A DNA stretch of 50,299 bases, from positions 1-50,299 of the forward strand of contig CALFSX010000268.1 of assembly GCA_937916515.1 (NCBI GenBank), in the 5' to 3' direction. Below are positions 33,843 to 45,447 of the stretch, piece after piece. The position numbers and the translations under genes are program-made. Within the stretch, counting starts at the first letter, position 1. Every line of letters starts with the position of its first letter. Source of the stretch: an uncultured Planctomycetaceae bacterium. GTDB taxonomy: Bacteria > Planctomycetota > Planctomycetia > Planctomycetales > Planctomycetaceae. Under the pieces are notes generated by a model. That model worked only from the letters and a program-made list of their open reading frames with translations, was not told where the DNA came from and searched no databases.

Positions 33843-33968
33843 GGTAGGCCTGCCTGTTTACGTGAATCCCCAATCAAGCGATGCTCGTAAAGCGTTATGC
33901 TGCCACATCATGGCAACATCGGGCAAAGCTATGTAATGTGAAGCAATAATTGGTACATCTTTGTCGTT

Positions 33969-33996
33969 TGTTCCGGACTGTATGTTCCGGACTGTA
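33969..33996. repeat. Perfect 14-bp tandem duplication
   Basis: TGTTCCGGACTGTA occurs twice head to tail (33969-33982 and 33983-33996). Each unit contains the palindrome TCCGGA. It could be a slippage product or a pair of operator half-sites upstream of one of the two divergent genes. Confidence 0.75.
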
Positions 33997-34112
33997 GAAG
34001 ATGAGCAAAATCGGAACGGCAGTTCCCGTTGCATTTGTGCTCAGATTTTTCGGAATTCATATTCATTACCATGGAATTGTCATGACACACAATCTGTCGA
34101 GGCTGTGCCTAA

Positions 34113-34244
34113 CAAGGGCTTCGCCCTTGACCTGGTGGCGTGGTTGGCTGCAAGACATGGAACGCTGGATCGCCGAGCCTCTCCGTTGTCGCTACGACCA
34201 ACATGCGCGCACCGTGCGCGAATCATTTTGAGTAAGACTCCAAC
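34113..34244 (-). repeat. R1 dispersed repeat, copy D (reverse)
   Basis: Full-length R1 in reverse orientation. It runs from the terminal hairpin CAAGGGC-TTC-GCCCTTG (34113-34129) through GTGGCGTGG and CGCCGAGCCTCTCCGTTG + TCGCTACG to the GCGCGCAC/GTGCGCG palindrome and TGAGTAAGACTCCAAC. The central block differs from copies A-C by one base. Confidence 0.85.
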
Positions 34245-34302
34245 GAGGCTGTGCCTCAGACCATTTGAGCTACCGCTCAGAAATGCGACTACGTCGCTCT
34301 GA
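34245..34302. repeat. Cluster of short perfect hairpins, cloverleaf-like
   Basis: Three consecutive perfect hairpins: GAGGC-TGT-GCCTC (34245-34257), TGAGC-TACC-GCTCA (34266-34279) and GCGAC-TAC-GTCGC (34285-34297). The last two are enclosed by TCAGA (34256-34260) / TCTGA (34298-34302), which would give a three-way junction if transcribed. It directly follows R1 copy D and ends about 100 bp before the large membrane protein gene. Confidence 0.6.
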
Positions 34303-34405
34303 AAACTTGACTCAATGTGAACAGGTTTGCGGCAATAAGTAGTCAATCAGTGAAGCGTCAGGCTACAGACATCGCCGCCACGCATGCAGAACCGGGAATA
34401 GCTGA

Positions 34406-36541
34406 ATGAACGCCCAAAGTCACTGGAAGCCGATACTTGCCGTCACACTTGGCTGCCTGATTGTGCTGTTTGCAAGCATGTTTGGTGGTCTGGACGGTTC
34501 TGTCGCCACCTGGTCCGCGTGTGCGGGAGCATTGATCGCTCAATCCAGCGTGTTGTTTTTACTGAACTCACGTGCATCCGAACCGCAGGATAATTCAGCG
34601 CCCGACGAACTGGAACAACGTCGTCTGGAATTCGAATCGTGGCAGGTTGAACGAGCTGAAGAACTGCAGCAGCTAAGCCACCGCCTGAATGAAAAGCATC
34701 GTTCGCTGGCACAACAGTCAGCTCGCTTTCAGGAGTTCGCAGAATATCCGATCGCCACCGACGCCATCACAAACGATATCGATGAAGAAGTGCGACTTTC
34801 GGAAAAGGATCGGCAGGTTCATGCGCTGCTTGAGAAAGAAGCGGAGCTGGTTTACGAACGAATTCGCAACAACGAATATTCACTGAATGGGACTCTAAAC
34901 ATCGACAAAGTTCGTGAAGACGCCCTGAATCTTGTTCAGCAGGTGGCCAGAATCTATTCGCCCAACAGCGCCTATCCGCTGCTGGAAACAAGCTTCGAAC
35001 AACTGGCAAGAGCCGCCAGTCGAATTTGCCTGCATTCGCTGGTGCTGCTGGAACAGTTGCCGTTAAACGTGAAATCGTACAACGTCAACGAAATGTACGG
35101 CTATATCCGCAAGGCCGTTCAGGGCTATGGAGCGTACCAGCAGGCAGCCCCATGGATTAAGCGTTTGTCTCGCGGAGCCTACTTTGGCCGATTCGCAGCG
35201 GGCGCTAATCCGGTGTCGCTGGGAGCATGGTGGGTGGCCACAGAACTGGGGCGACGTGGTGCTCAAAAGGTTGTGGAGAATATTGTTGACCGCCAAACTG
35301 TGGCTGTGTTGCACGACATCGTCACCGTTGTCGGCGTCGAAGCGGCCAACATTTATGGGCCCGGATTTCGTCAGCGGGATCCGGCGTGGATCTACGGAAC
35401 GGAGCTTACCGAACTGCTGGTCAGGTTTCCGATGTCGCGTGAATCGCTAAGCAAAGGACTGCTGCAGATTACTTCGTTGCCGTTGCGCAGTGAGTACGAT
35501 CGAATCTATCTGTATCGCTGTCTGGCTGGCAGAAAATCCGCCGGTCTACAATTGTCTGACCCGTCCGTTCTGACTCGCAAAGACAGGGAACACGTGGCCG
35601 CTCAGTTGGAAGCGTTTTACGAAGCACACATTCACGGCATCACAGAAAAGGATAAACTTGCGTGGCAGGAAGGCGTTGAATCGCGGCTGGATATGAAGCT
35701 GAAGTTTGGCAAAGCCAGCGCCGTACGGCCGCTGGAAACTCAGGCAACCGCTGCCATTGCCGCCGTGCATGCCTTTCTGACATCAGTTGCAGCAGTGCCC
35801 GTTAGTCGTGCGACAGAGTGGATCGGTCAGTGCAACCTGATGAAGCACGTTCCGCTTAACAACCGAACCACGGTATTGGAAACCTTAGACACAGACACAT
35901 TGAATTCCCGCTTTGAGCCCCCGGATCTCGATCCCGATTCAGACACGACTGAGGAATTCCTGAGCTGCCTGTTTGAAGGTTCGATTGACTGCGGTTTAAT
36001 TGATGACAACATCCAGACGCTGCTGCTGGAAACAGCAGCGTACTTTCGAAGATCGCAGGTTGATGGGCTGGCACTGTTGGATGCGTCGATCGAAAACTGC
36101 CTGAATCGCAGGAAGACGGCCGACTTTAAAGGGCCAAGACTTAGTCGCCAGTGTTCAATATCAGTTCTGCGCAATCTAAAGCCAGACGATCAACTTGCAG
36201 CCACCTTCAGCAGTCTGTCCATCTCGAACGACCAGAATCGAACTGAGCTGCCAGATTCGGTGATGATACTGGTGCAACCCAAACAAGGCAGCCTTCGCGC
36301 ATGTGTCGCAACGGGCGAAGACCATGCGTTACCGATCTGGGAATCCAATTCTGACGTCACCGTCAGTCGCAGAAAAGGCTACCTGATTGACGATTGCGAC
36401 GTACAGGGTGGCACCTGGCAAACTAATATTCAAGCCGACTCAATCGTAATCGCCGGATCACTTACCGGCGGAGGCTTCCGAAAAACATTCGGTTCTCTGC
36501 AGAAGGCGTTTCCCGGAAAACAAGCGGCCTCAGACGCCTGA
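34406..36541 (+). CDS. Large membrane-anchored protein of unknown function
   Basis: 711 residues. Two hydrophobic helices at the N-terminus (about 10-28 and 33-53) form a hairpin anchor. A Glu/Gln/Arg-rich coiled coil (about 62-110) follows, then a mostly helical soluble part. The most distinctive stretch (about 225-330) has YGYIRKAVQGYGAYQQAAPW, GANPVSLGAWWVATELGRRG and VVENIVDRQTVAVLHDIV; its aromatic/Gly-rich character hints at a membrane-associated segment. The C-terminal quarter looks globular with beta strands (SVMILVQPKQGSLRACVATG). I do not recognise the family. It is alone on its strand block between two repeat-rich spacers. Confidence 0.7.
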   Translation: MNAQSHWKPILAVTLGCLIVLFASMFGGLDGSVATWSACAGALIAQSSVLFLLNSRASEPQDNSAPDELEQRRLEFESWQVERAEELQQLSHRLNEKHRSLAQQSARFQEFAEYPIATDAITNDIDEEVRLSEKDRQVHALLEKEAELVYERIRNNEYSLNGTLNIDKVREDALNLVQQVARIYSPNSAYPLLETSFEQLARAASRICLHSLVLLEQLPLNVKSYNVNEMYGYIRKAVQGYGAYQQAAPWIKRLSRGAYFGRFAAGANPVSLGAWWVATELGRRGAQKVVENIVDRQTVAVLHDIVTVVGVEAANIYGPGFRQRDPAWIYGTELTELLVRFPMSRESLSKGLLQITSLPLRSEYDRIYLYRCLAGRKSAGLQLSDPSVLTRKDREHVAAQLEAFYEAHIHGITEKDKLAWQEGVESRLDMKLKFGKASAVRPLETQATAAIAAVHAFLTSVAAVPVSRATEWIGQCNLMKHVPLNNRTTVLETLDTDTLNSRFEPPDLDPDSDTTEEFLSCLFEGSIDCGLIDDNIQTLLLETAAYFRRSQVDGLALLDASIENCLNRRKTADFKGPRLSRQCSISVLRNLKPDDQLAATFSSLSISNDQNRTELPDSVMILVQPKQGSLRACVATGEDHALPIWESNSDVTVSRRKGYLIDDCDVQGGTWQTNIQADSIVIAGSLTGGGFRKTFGSLQKAFPGKQAASDA

Positions 36542-37126
36542 AAACACGGCCCGAGACCGACACATCGAACTAAAACCTCGCCGTATTAAATGTTCCCGCG
36601 CCAATGTTTTACAGCATCGCCGCTGCCTGATTGATCACTCACGGCCGACTTTCGATTTCGAGAGGGTGGCCGTGGTTGGAGCGAGATACGAGCGAAACCA
36701 CGGAGTCGCCACCTGGAGCTCACCTCAAACCCGACCAACCCCGTTCGCGAAAACCGAAGTCCGTGAACGCACCCGTTCCGTGAACAGGCCTGGTTGGCCC
36801 TGACTGCAACAGAAAACAACGCTACTGCCGAGAACCAGAACCGCTCGGCCGCTCTCATGTTTTTGAAGAAGCAAGCCCCGTTCTGAAATTTGTGGCCTAT
36901 TTTCCCCTCTTCCCGCCGTCCCTTTGCGTGATTGTCAGAATGCATGCGGCTGGCCTTTCCTGAGTGGTTTCGGCAAATACTGCCGCAGTGTTGTGCTGTT
37001 GTTCCCATAGAAGCGTCGATGGAAATCGGGGACGTCGTTGCCCTGGGAAGTTCACCCAAGGGCCGGTGAAGATCCTGTTGTTGCTTACTTTCTGTCACCC
37101 TGTTTCTTGAATGGGTATGATTCTGG
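36542..37126. other. Spacer before the rhomboid gene, holds an R2 copy
   Basis: No gene supported. R2 copy 5 occupies 36664-36712, with related sequence to about 36745. The leftward 170-residue frame here is largely translated repeat. Confidence 0.5.
36664..36712 (+). repeat. R2 hairpin repeat, copy 5, compensatory variant
   Basis: Core stem CCGTGGTT (36669-36676) / AACCACGG (36695-36702). Against copies 1 and 3 one G-C pair is replaced by T-A, so both arms changed and pairing is kept. An additional outer stem GGTGGC (36664-36669) / GCCACC (36707-36712) is perfect except that it shares one base with the core. The loop sequence differs from other copies. Confidence 0.78.
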
Positions 37127-38020
37127 ATGGGGAATTACAACCGCAACTTCATGGATTCGCCCCCAATGCCCCCGGCCAAACAGCCGATGTCGATCGTCGT
37201 TAAGCTCATATTGGCTACCGTCGGCGTATTCCTGCTGCAACTGCTGACGATGCAGCCGGGCGGCACAGAAGATTCGCTTGTGTTCAATTGGTTGGGCGCC
37301 GAACGTAATCTAATTCTGAAATACGGCCAGGTCTGGCGCTTGCTGACATATGCATTCTGTCACAGCGAAACGCACCTGACTCACATCGTTTGCAACATGG
37401 TGGCGTTGTTCTTTCTGGGACGCCTGGTTGCTAGAACATTAGGTGAACGCGAATTTCTGTGGATGTATCTGGCGGCCGCCTTCTTTGCGGGCATCGTGCA
37501 GGTTTGTGCGATGGCACTATCTGGCGGCGAAGGTCCTCAATGGACGTTGGGGGCTTCCGGTGCCGTCAGCGCAGTCTTTGTGTGGTTTGCGATGCACTAC
37601 CCAAGATTGAAGCTGTACATCTTCGGAATTGTGCCCGTTGAAGCTCGCGTTTTGCTGATGGTGGCTGTGGCTTACGACACAATCGGTTTCCTGGGGCTTG
37701 TGCCCAGCATCTTCCTACCGGAAGGTGCCAGCGTCGGCCATGCAGCTCACCTTGGTGGAGTGATCTTTGGCTTCCTGTATTTCCGCTGGGACATGAATCT
37801 GACTCGCTGGTGGGACGACTTTGCCGGCAGAGCTCGCAAGCTGGATCTTCCCAAGACGAATCTTCGAGTTTACAACCCAGGCATTCAGCCAGAGATTGAT
37901 GACTCCGATAAGATCGACGACATTCTGGCTAAAATCAGCCGCGAAGGCGAAAGCAGCCTGACTGCAAGAGAACGCCGCATTCTGGTGAACGCCAGCGATC
38001 ATATGAAGAACTCACGATAA
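37127..38020 (+). CDS. Rhomboid intramembrane serine protease
   Basis: 297 residues. Six hydrophobic segments make up residues about 22-222. The catalytic Ser is S144 in LGASGAVSAV, and the catalytic His is H208 in VGHAAHLGG. HSETHLTHIVCNM (about 79-91) supplies the conserved His/Asn of the oxyanion region, and QVWRLLTYAF is the usual helix 1-2 motif. It cleaves transmembrane helices of membrane proteins. A charged C-terminal tail of about 75 residues stays in the cytoplasm. The ATG at 37127 and an in-frame ATG at 37151 (MDSPP) are both possible starts. The gene is followed after 2 bp by a large nested palindrome. Confidence 0.93.
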   Translation: MGNYNRNFMDSPPMPPAKQPMSIVVKLILATVGVFLLQLLTMQPGGTEDSLVFNWLGAERNLILKYGQVWRLLTYAFCHSETHLTHIVCNMVALFFLGRLVARTLGEREFLWMYLAAAFFAGIVQVCAMALSGGEGPQWTLGASGAVSAVFVWFAMHYPRLKLYIFGIVPVEARVLLMVAVAYDTIGFLGLVPSIFLPEGASVGHAAHLGGVIFGFLYFRWDMNLTRWWDDFAGRARKLDLPKTNLRVYNPGIQPEIDDSDKIDDILAKISREGESSLTARERRILVNASDHMKNSR

Positions 38021-38022
38021 GC

Positions 38023-38163
38023 GTTCGTTAGTAAGACCACTGCAGCAAGCCGCCATCTGCACGGCGGAGCGTGACGGCTACTTTTCAGCCAGCCAATGTA
38101 GCCATCACGCTCCGCCGTGATGTAAAGCCGCAGATGGAACGTTTGATTTACTAACCGACGAAC
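38023..38163. repeat. Nested imperfect palindrome, MITE-like, 141 bp
   Basis: Three nested inverted pairs. The ends are GTTCGTTAGTAA (38023-38034) with TTACTAACCGACGAAC (38148-38163), the second carrying 4 extra bases. The middle pair is CCATCTG (38053-38059) with CAGATGG (38131-38137). The centre is a 22-bp arm at 38060-38081 (CACGGCGGAGCG...) with its partner at 38098-38119, having only one G/T-type mismatch. It begins 2 bp after the rhomboid stop codon. It could be a transcription terminator, a non-autonomous mobile element, or both. Confidence 0.75.
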
Positions 38164-38440
38164 CTGCTAACAACGCTCGCCGATCACTCTACTTTGCGAA
38201 GCGGGCTAGTTGGAGCGTCAGATTTCGATTTTTTGTCCTTTGCCCTGTTGCATTCATCACACTACGGCGAAACGCAACTGGGATGAACCAAACAACGACG
38301 TCCCCCGGGCGGCAAATACCCCGACGTCGCCATCAAATTCCCAATTGCGTGCCCCTTGGCAGTCAAATCAGAGTTGACGGGCATCAGCAAGGACCGGTCT
38401 AATAGTGGTGCCTCACAGCCGCAACCTGGGAGTTTTCACA
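38164..38440. other. Spacer before a small gene
   Basis: Nothing recognisable apart from a ribosome binding site (GGGAG, about 38428-38432) for the small gene at 38441. Confidence 0.4.
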
Positions 38441-38770
38441 ATGCTGGAACCAAAGAACTTCAACGAACTTTCTCTCGACGAACGCTTGAGCAAGGCAAAC
38501 TACCTTTCAAGAGAACTTAGCGAGCACCTTCGTCAAAGCTATCTGCCAAAGCTGGCGACACTAAGAAGCGACTCTAAGGTGTACGATCCGGTTGAAGTCA
38601 CTGACCAGCGAATACTGGACGGAGCGCTGGCGGTTCTGGAAGCAGAGCAATTTGCCGACGACTTGTATGCTCAGCTGCACACACTCATGGACAGCATCAC
38701 AGATCAAATGCGAGATATGGTGTACGGCAGCACCACAGACCTGCCATCCAGCGTGCATCCGCCCACATAG
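38441..38770 (+). CDS. Small helical hypothetical protein
   Basis: 109 residues from the ATG at 38441, which has GGGAG about 9 nt upstream; the longer frame from 38405 starts with GTG and has no such site. The sequence is soluble and strongly helical, with heptad-like Leu spacing (LDERLSKANYLSRELSEHLRQSYLPKLATL and ALAVLEAEQFADDLYAQLHTLMDSI). A short polar tail ends in Pro/Thr. No family recognised; a small helical-bundle adaptor is one possibility. It stands alone between the palindrome and the ATP synthase region. Confidence 0.6.
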   Translation: MLEPKNFNELSLDERLSKANYLSRELSEHLRQSYLPKLATLRSDSKVYDPVEVTDQRILDGALAVLEAEQFADDLYAQLHTLMDSITDQMRDMVYGSTTDLPSSVHPPT

Positions 38771-38910
38771 AACGCGGACAGCGGTGCTGCAGCTATCGCC
38801 GCCGCGACAGCGACCAACTGCGCGTTGAGATTGCTTCTGTATCTAAACCGAATGATCGCAGAGACAGAGGCTGCGTGGAAACGGCTGCGGCCAGTCAGCG
38901 ACATTCCAAC

Positions 38911-39144
38911 CTACGACTCTTTCGATAGGTACAGTCGTTGGATGTCTTCCAGCGTAACGGTGATCAGTCGAGTGAACCCGGTGTGGCTTCGTTCGTAGCT
39001 GATGTTGCTGGCAGCTTCCGGGTGCTTATGGATTTCTGAGGCAACCCAACGACGATCTTCTTCGGCCAATTCGCCGACAGATGGGTCCCACAGCGTGCGA
39101 GTTTCCATCACAAGATTGTCAACTCGAGCATCAAATTTTGCCAT
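38911..39144 (-). CDS. Small hypothetical protein downstream of the ATP synthase operon
   Basis: 77 residues from the ATG at 39144 (MAKFDARVDNLVMETRTLW); the longer frame from 39186 runs through the operon terminator and is unlikely. Mixed charged, probably alpha/beta, no signal peptide or membrane segment. Contains EEDRRWVASEIHKHPEAASNISYERSHTGFTRLITVTLEDIQ. No family recognised. It follows the atpC terminator by about 20 bp and may be read by readthrough or from its own promoter. Confidence 0.6.
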   Translation of the reverse strand: MAKFDARVDNLVMETRTLWDPSVGELAEEDRRWVASEIHKHPEAASNISYERSHTGFTRLITVTLEDIQRLYLSKES

Positions 39145-39165
39145 TGTCGTGTCTCGCTTATCAAT

Positions 39166-39198
39166 GAAAGCCCGGCACTTCCACAATGCCGGGCTTTC
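39166..39198 (-). terminator. Terminator of the ATP synthase operon
   Basis: Perfect 12-bp stem GAAAGCCCGGCA (39166-39177) / TGCCGGGCTTTC (39187-39198) with a 9-nt loop, 28 bp past the atpC stop. The U-tract on the minus strand is short (TTTC, partly inside the stem), so some readthrough into the small downstream gene is plausible. Confidence 0.78.
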
Positions 39199-39226
39199 GA
39201 ATTTTAATCATTGCCTGTCGCAGAGT

Positions 39227-39625
39227 CTAATCGACAGTTGCCATCTTGACCAGTTTGCGAGCCCGTTCAAGTTTTCGAGCCTGAATTGCTGCCTCTTCGT
39301 CAGACGAAGCTTTCTCAGCAGTTGCCTTTTCCAGTTCTTCAGCCGCTGACTTACGACTGATCTTCGCGGCATCAATGGCCGCCCCAGTCAGTACCGAAAC
39401 CTGCTCGCCTTTGATCTGAATGAAACCGCCTTCAATGAAGTACGATTCATTCACACCATCGTTGCCCAGCAGCCTAAGTTCGCCAATTCCCAGACGTCCG
39501 ACCAAGGGAGCACGACCGGGATAAATCCCCGCACTACCGTCAAACATAGGAACACGAATCGATGCGACTGGTCGATCGAACAGTGTCTTTTCTGGAGTTA
39601 CTAAAACTAAACGTAGGTCAGCCAC
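39227..39625 (-). CDS. atpC: ATP synthase F1 subunit epsilon
   Basis: 132 residues. The N-terminal beta-sandwich (LRLVLVTPEKTLFDRPVASIRVPMFDGSAGIYPGRAPLVGRLGIGELRL) and the C-terminal helical pair rich in Ala/Glu/Lys are complete. Epsilon sits on the central stalk and can inhibit ATP hydrolysis. Last gene of the atp operon, 156 bp after atpD. Confidence 0.95.
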   Translation of the reverse strand: MADLRLVLVTPEKTLFDRPVASIRVPMFDGSAGIYPGRAPLVGRLGIGELRLLGNDGVNESYFIEGGFIQIKGEQVSVLTGAAIDAAKISRKSAAEELEKATAEKASSDEEAAIQARKLERARKLVKMATVD

Positions 39626-39781
39626 AACGGTGTCCTGTACTTATCGTTGAACAATCATCGCTTGACGAATTGCTCGATCGTTCCTGTTTCATTTCCCGAA
39701 CGTCGGGCACCACACCAGCATCAAAGGCTAACACCAACAATCGAACCAATAGTGGCTGTCAGTGTACTAAGCCTTCCAATG

Positions 39782-41314
<1,533 letters not shown>

Positions 41315-41319
41315 TCAAT

Positions 41320-41336
41320 TCGAAGCTTAGCTTCGA
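41320..41336 (-). other. Hairpin in the atpG–atpD spacer
   Basis: Perfect 7-bp stem TCGAAGC-TTA-GCTTCGA in the 176-bp gap between atpG and atpD. There is no T-run. It may stabilise the upstream mRNA segment or slow decay so that subunit dosage differs. Confidence 0.5.
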
Positions 41337-41403
41337 GGCTTCTGTCCGTTACCGCGATTTGAAGAACTTAGACAAAGGCCAATGTTCAATTACTAAAACG
41401 CTG

Positions 41404-42291
41404 TTACTCCAGAGCCGCCGCACCGCCAATAATTTCGGCAAGTTCCGAAGTAATCCCGGCCTGTCGAGCTCGGTTGTACTGCTGTTTCAAACTGCCCGCC
41501 ATTTCGTCCGCGTTTTCTGTCGCACCCTTCATGGCGACCATTCGAGCAATCTGCTCGCTGACCGCAGCGTCCAGAAAACACTTGAACAGTTTGGCACGAA
41601 ACGCTGCAGGCACAATCTCTGCCAGAATTTCTTCCGCTGATGGATGAAATTCGTAGTCGGGACCTAAACCTGATCCAGACGCCACTTCCTCCGTTGAGCC
41701 TTCAGACAAACTGGAAAGAGGCAATAATGTTTCGATCACTGCTGTCTGTCGAGAAATCGTTTGAAACGACGTGTAAGCGACGTCCAAACGGTCTATTCGT
41801 CCTGCGATATAATCTTCCACATAGCGACTGCCGATTTCGTCCACTTGAGCGAACGTTGGGCTGTCTTCAAAATGTGTGTACGACTCTTCCATCGCGATCT
41901 TCTGGAAGTTCAGAAACTTAATTCCACGCTTCCCGGAGACTTCCATTGAGTAGTCAACGCCATCCTGATTCAACTGCCTGATGTGTCGCAACGTGTTCCG
42001 CAATACGGCACCGTTGTATCCGCCACATAAGCCGCGGTTCGACGTCAGAACAAGCAGGACACTCTTTTTGGTCTCAGTGCGTTCCTGCAGCAACGGATGC
42101 GAAAACTTCAGGTTCGCCTTTCCAAGATCGCCAACGATCTCAGAAATCTTCTTTGTGTATTCGGCAGCCTCTGTGGCACGATCCATCGCTTTCTTAAAAC
42201 GACTTGTCGCAATCAGTTCCATTGTCCGCGTGATTTTGCGGATGTTACGGACTGACTTAAGTCGTTTTACAAGTAATCTTGCGTTGGCCAT
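41404..42291 (-). CDS. atpG: ATP synthase F1 subunit gamma
   Basis: 295 residues. The N-terminal helix (RLKSVRNIRKITRTMELIATSRFKKAMDRA), the central Rossmann-like part (LVLTSNRGLCGGYNGAVLR) and the C-terminal helix (EMAGSLKQQYNRARQAGITSELAEIIGGAAAL) are typical and complete. Gamma is the rotating shaft. A YEFHPSAEEILAEI segment precedes the C-terminal helix as usual. It follows atpA after 135 bp. Confidence 0.97.
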   Translation of the reverse strand: MANARLLVKRLKSVRNIRKITRTMELIATSRFKKAMDRATEAAEYTKKISEIVGDLGKANLKFSHPLLQERTETKKSVLLVLTSNRGLCGGYNGAVLRNTLRHIRQLNQDGVDYSMEVSGKRGIKFLNFQKIAMEESYTHFEDSPTFAQVDEIGSRYVEDYIAGRIDRLDVAYTSFQTISRQTAVIETLLPLSSLSEGSTEEVASGSGLGPDYEFHPSAEEILAEIVPAAFRAKLFKCFLDAAVSEQIARMVAMKGATENADEMAGSLKQQYNRARQAGITSELAEIIGGAAALE

Positions 42292-42398
42292 GAGTTACGT
42301 CTGTTTGAATTTGGCTGTCCGCTGAAACCAGCGTTTGCCTTCGACGATCAGATTTAACAGCTACTTAGAACTGAACAAAGTCTTCGGTGAACCAATCA

Positions 42399-42418
42399 CC
42401 AGTTGCCGGAGCAACTGG
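42399..42418 (-). other. Stable UNCG-type hairpin after atpA
   Basis: 8-bp perfect stem with arms CCAGTTGC and GCAACTGG. On the transcribed strand the loop is UCCG closed by C-G, a UNCG tetraloop. It begins 8 nt past the atpA stop codon. No T-run follows, so mRNA 3'-end protection or partial attenuation is more likely than termination. Confidence 0.6.
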
Positions 42419-42426
42419 CAACTCAA

Positions 42427-44530
<2,104 letters not shown>

Positions 44531-44672
44531 AACTTCCTCAGCTCAACCGCAATGCGGTTCTGCGACGCACAGGTCAATATTCTCTTCAGCACAAACCCGA
44601 GGAATGCACTGCACTTCAGGTCATCAAACACATGGCAACCGACCAACACAGTGGCAGCGACCACCACGAAAG

Positions 44673-45392
44673 CTAGCTGGAAATTTCAGCCAGAGCTTCC
44701 TGAATCAATCGTTCCTGATCATCATCATTCAACGCACGACCAAGAACTCGTTCCGTCGCTGCCGCCACCTGAGAATTCACAGATGAAAACACTTCCGCCA
44801 AAGCTGTGTTCTTTGCCTGACTAATGTCCGAGGTTGCTCGGTCACGCAGGGCAGTTACGTCAGCTTCCGCTTTTGCAACAATATCCTGACTTGTACGTTC
44901 AGCATCACGCTTTGCTTCGGCCACCATTTCGGCAACCGTCTTTTCGGCGTCTTTCAGCTTCTGTTCGTAGTCAGCCAGTAAAGCGTGAGACTTGCGTTGA
45001 TTCTCCTGAGCTTCAGCAATTGCAGACCGAATTCCGGCCTCTCGCTGATCAAGCCCCTGAATCATCGGCCCCCACGCCAACTTCTTCATAACGAAAAGGA
45101 ACAGCACGAATGTTATCAAAGACCACAAAGCCAGATCGGCTTTGAAATCCATAGGAACACCGGTCTCATGACCGCCGTCTCCATGCCCGCCTTCTTCGTG
45201 CCCGCCTTCTTCGTGACCGTCGCCTGCATCCGCATCTGCGTCACCCGCAGCGTCAGAATGCTCATGTGAATCGGCTTTCTCCGCAGGCGGATGAGCCTCA
45301 TCAGCGTGGCTGTAACTGGCAACTGTCGACAGGCAGAATAGACCTGCAACGACAGCCAGAGCCGTTCGATTTCTATAGGTAAGCTGCATCAT
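44673..45392 (-). CDS. atpF: ATP synthase F0 subunit b with signal peptide and His-rich insert
   Basis: 239 residues from the first of two adjacent ATGs (45392; the upstream TTG at 45431 is unlikely). The N-terminus looks like a cleavable signal peptide (ALAVVAGLFCLSTVASYSHA) and is followed by about 45 residues rich in His, Asp, Glu and Gly (GHEEGGHEEGGHGDGGH). The true b-subunit membrane helix then appears (LWSLITFVLFLFVMKKLAWGP), and the usual long charged helix (IRSAIAEAQENQ...EVFSSVNSQV) ends the chain. The insert would lie outside the cytoplasmic membrane. b forms the peripheral stalk. Confidence 0.93.
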   Translation of the reverse strand: MMQLTYRNRTALAVVAGLFCLSTVASYSHADEAHPPAEKADSHEHSDAAGDADADAGDGHEEGGHEEGGHGDGGHETGVPMDFKADLALWSLITFVLFLFVMKKLAWGPMIQGLDQREAGIRSAIAEAQENQRKSHALLADYEQKLKDAEKTVAEMVAEAKRDAERTSQDIVAKAEADVTALRDRATSDISQAKNTALAEVFSSVNSQVAAATERVLGRALNDDDQERLIQEALAEISS

Positions 45393-45447
45393 CGACACAA
45401 TCGCATGAAGGAACAACAAAACGCAATTCAACCGTGTACAAGATCAA

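Larger units (their letters stand above)
33843..34405. other. Divergent spacer rich in repeats and hairpins
   Basis: No gene supported. It holds a perfect 14-bp tandem duplication, R1 copy D and a cluster of small hairpins, all listed separately. A further 4-bp hairpin AGGC-TGT-GCCT lies at 34100-34110, directly before R1 copy D. Confidence 0.6.

Noticed and set aside
36586-37098. 170-codon leftward frame before the rhomboid gene
   Set aside because: A large part is translated R2 repeat and the rest is low-complexity Arg/Ser sequence.
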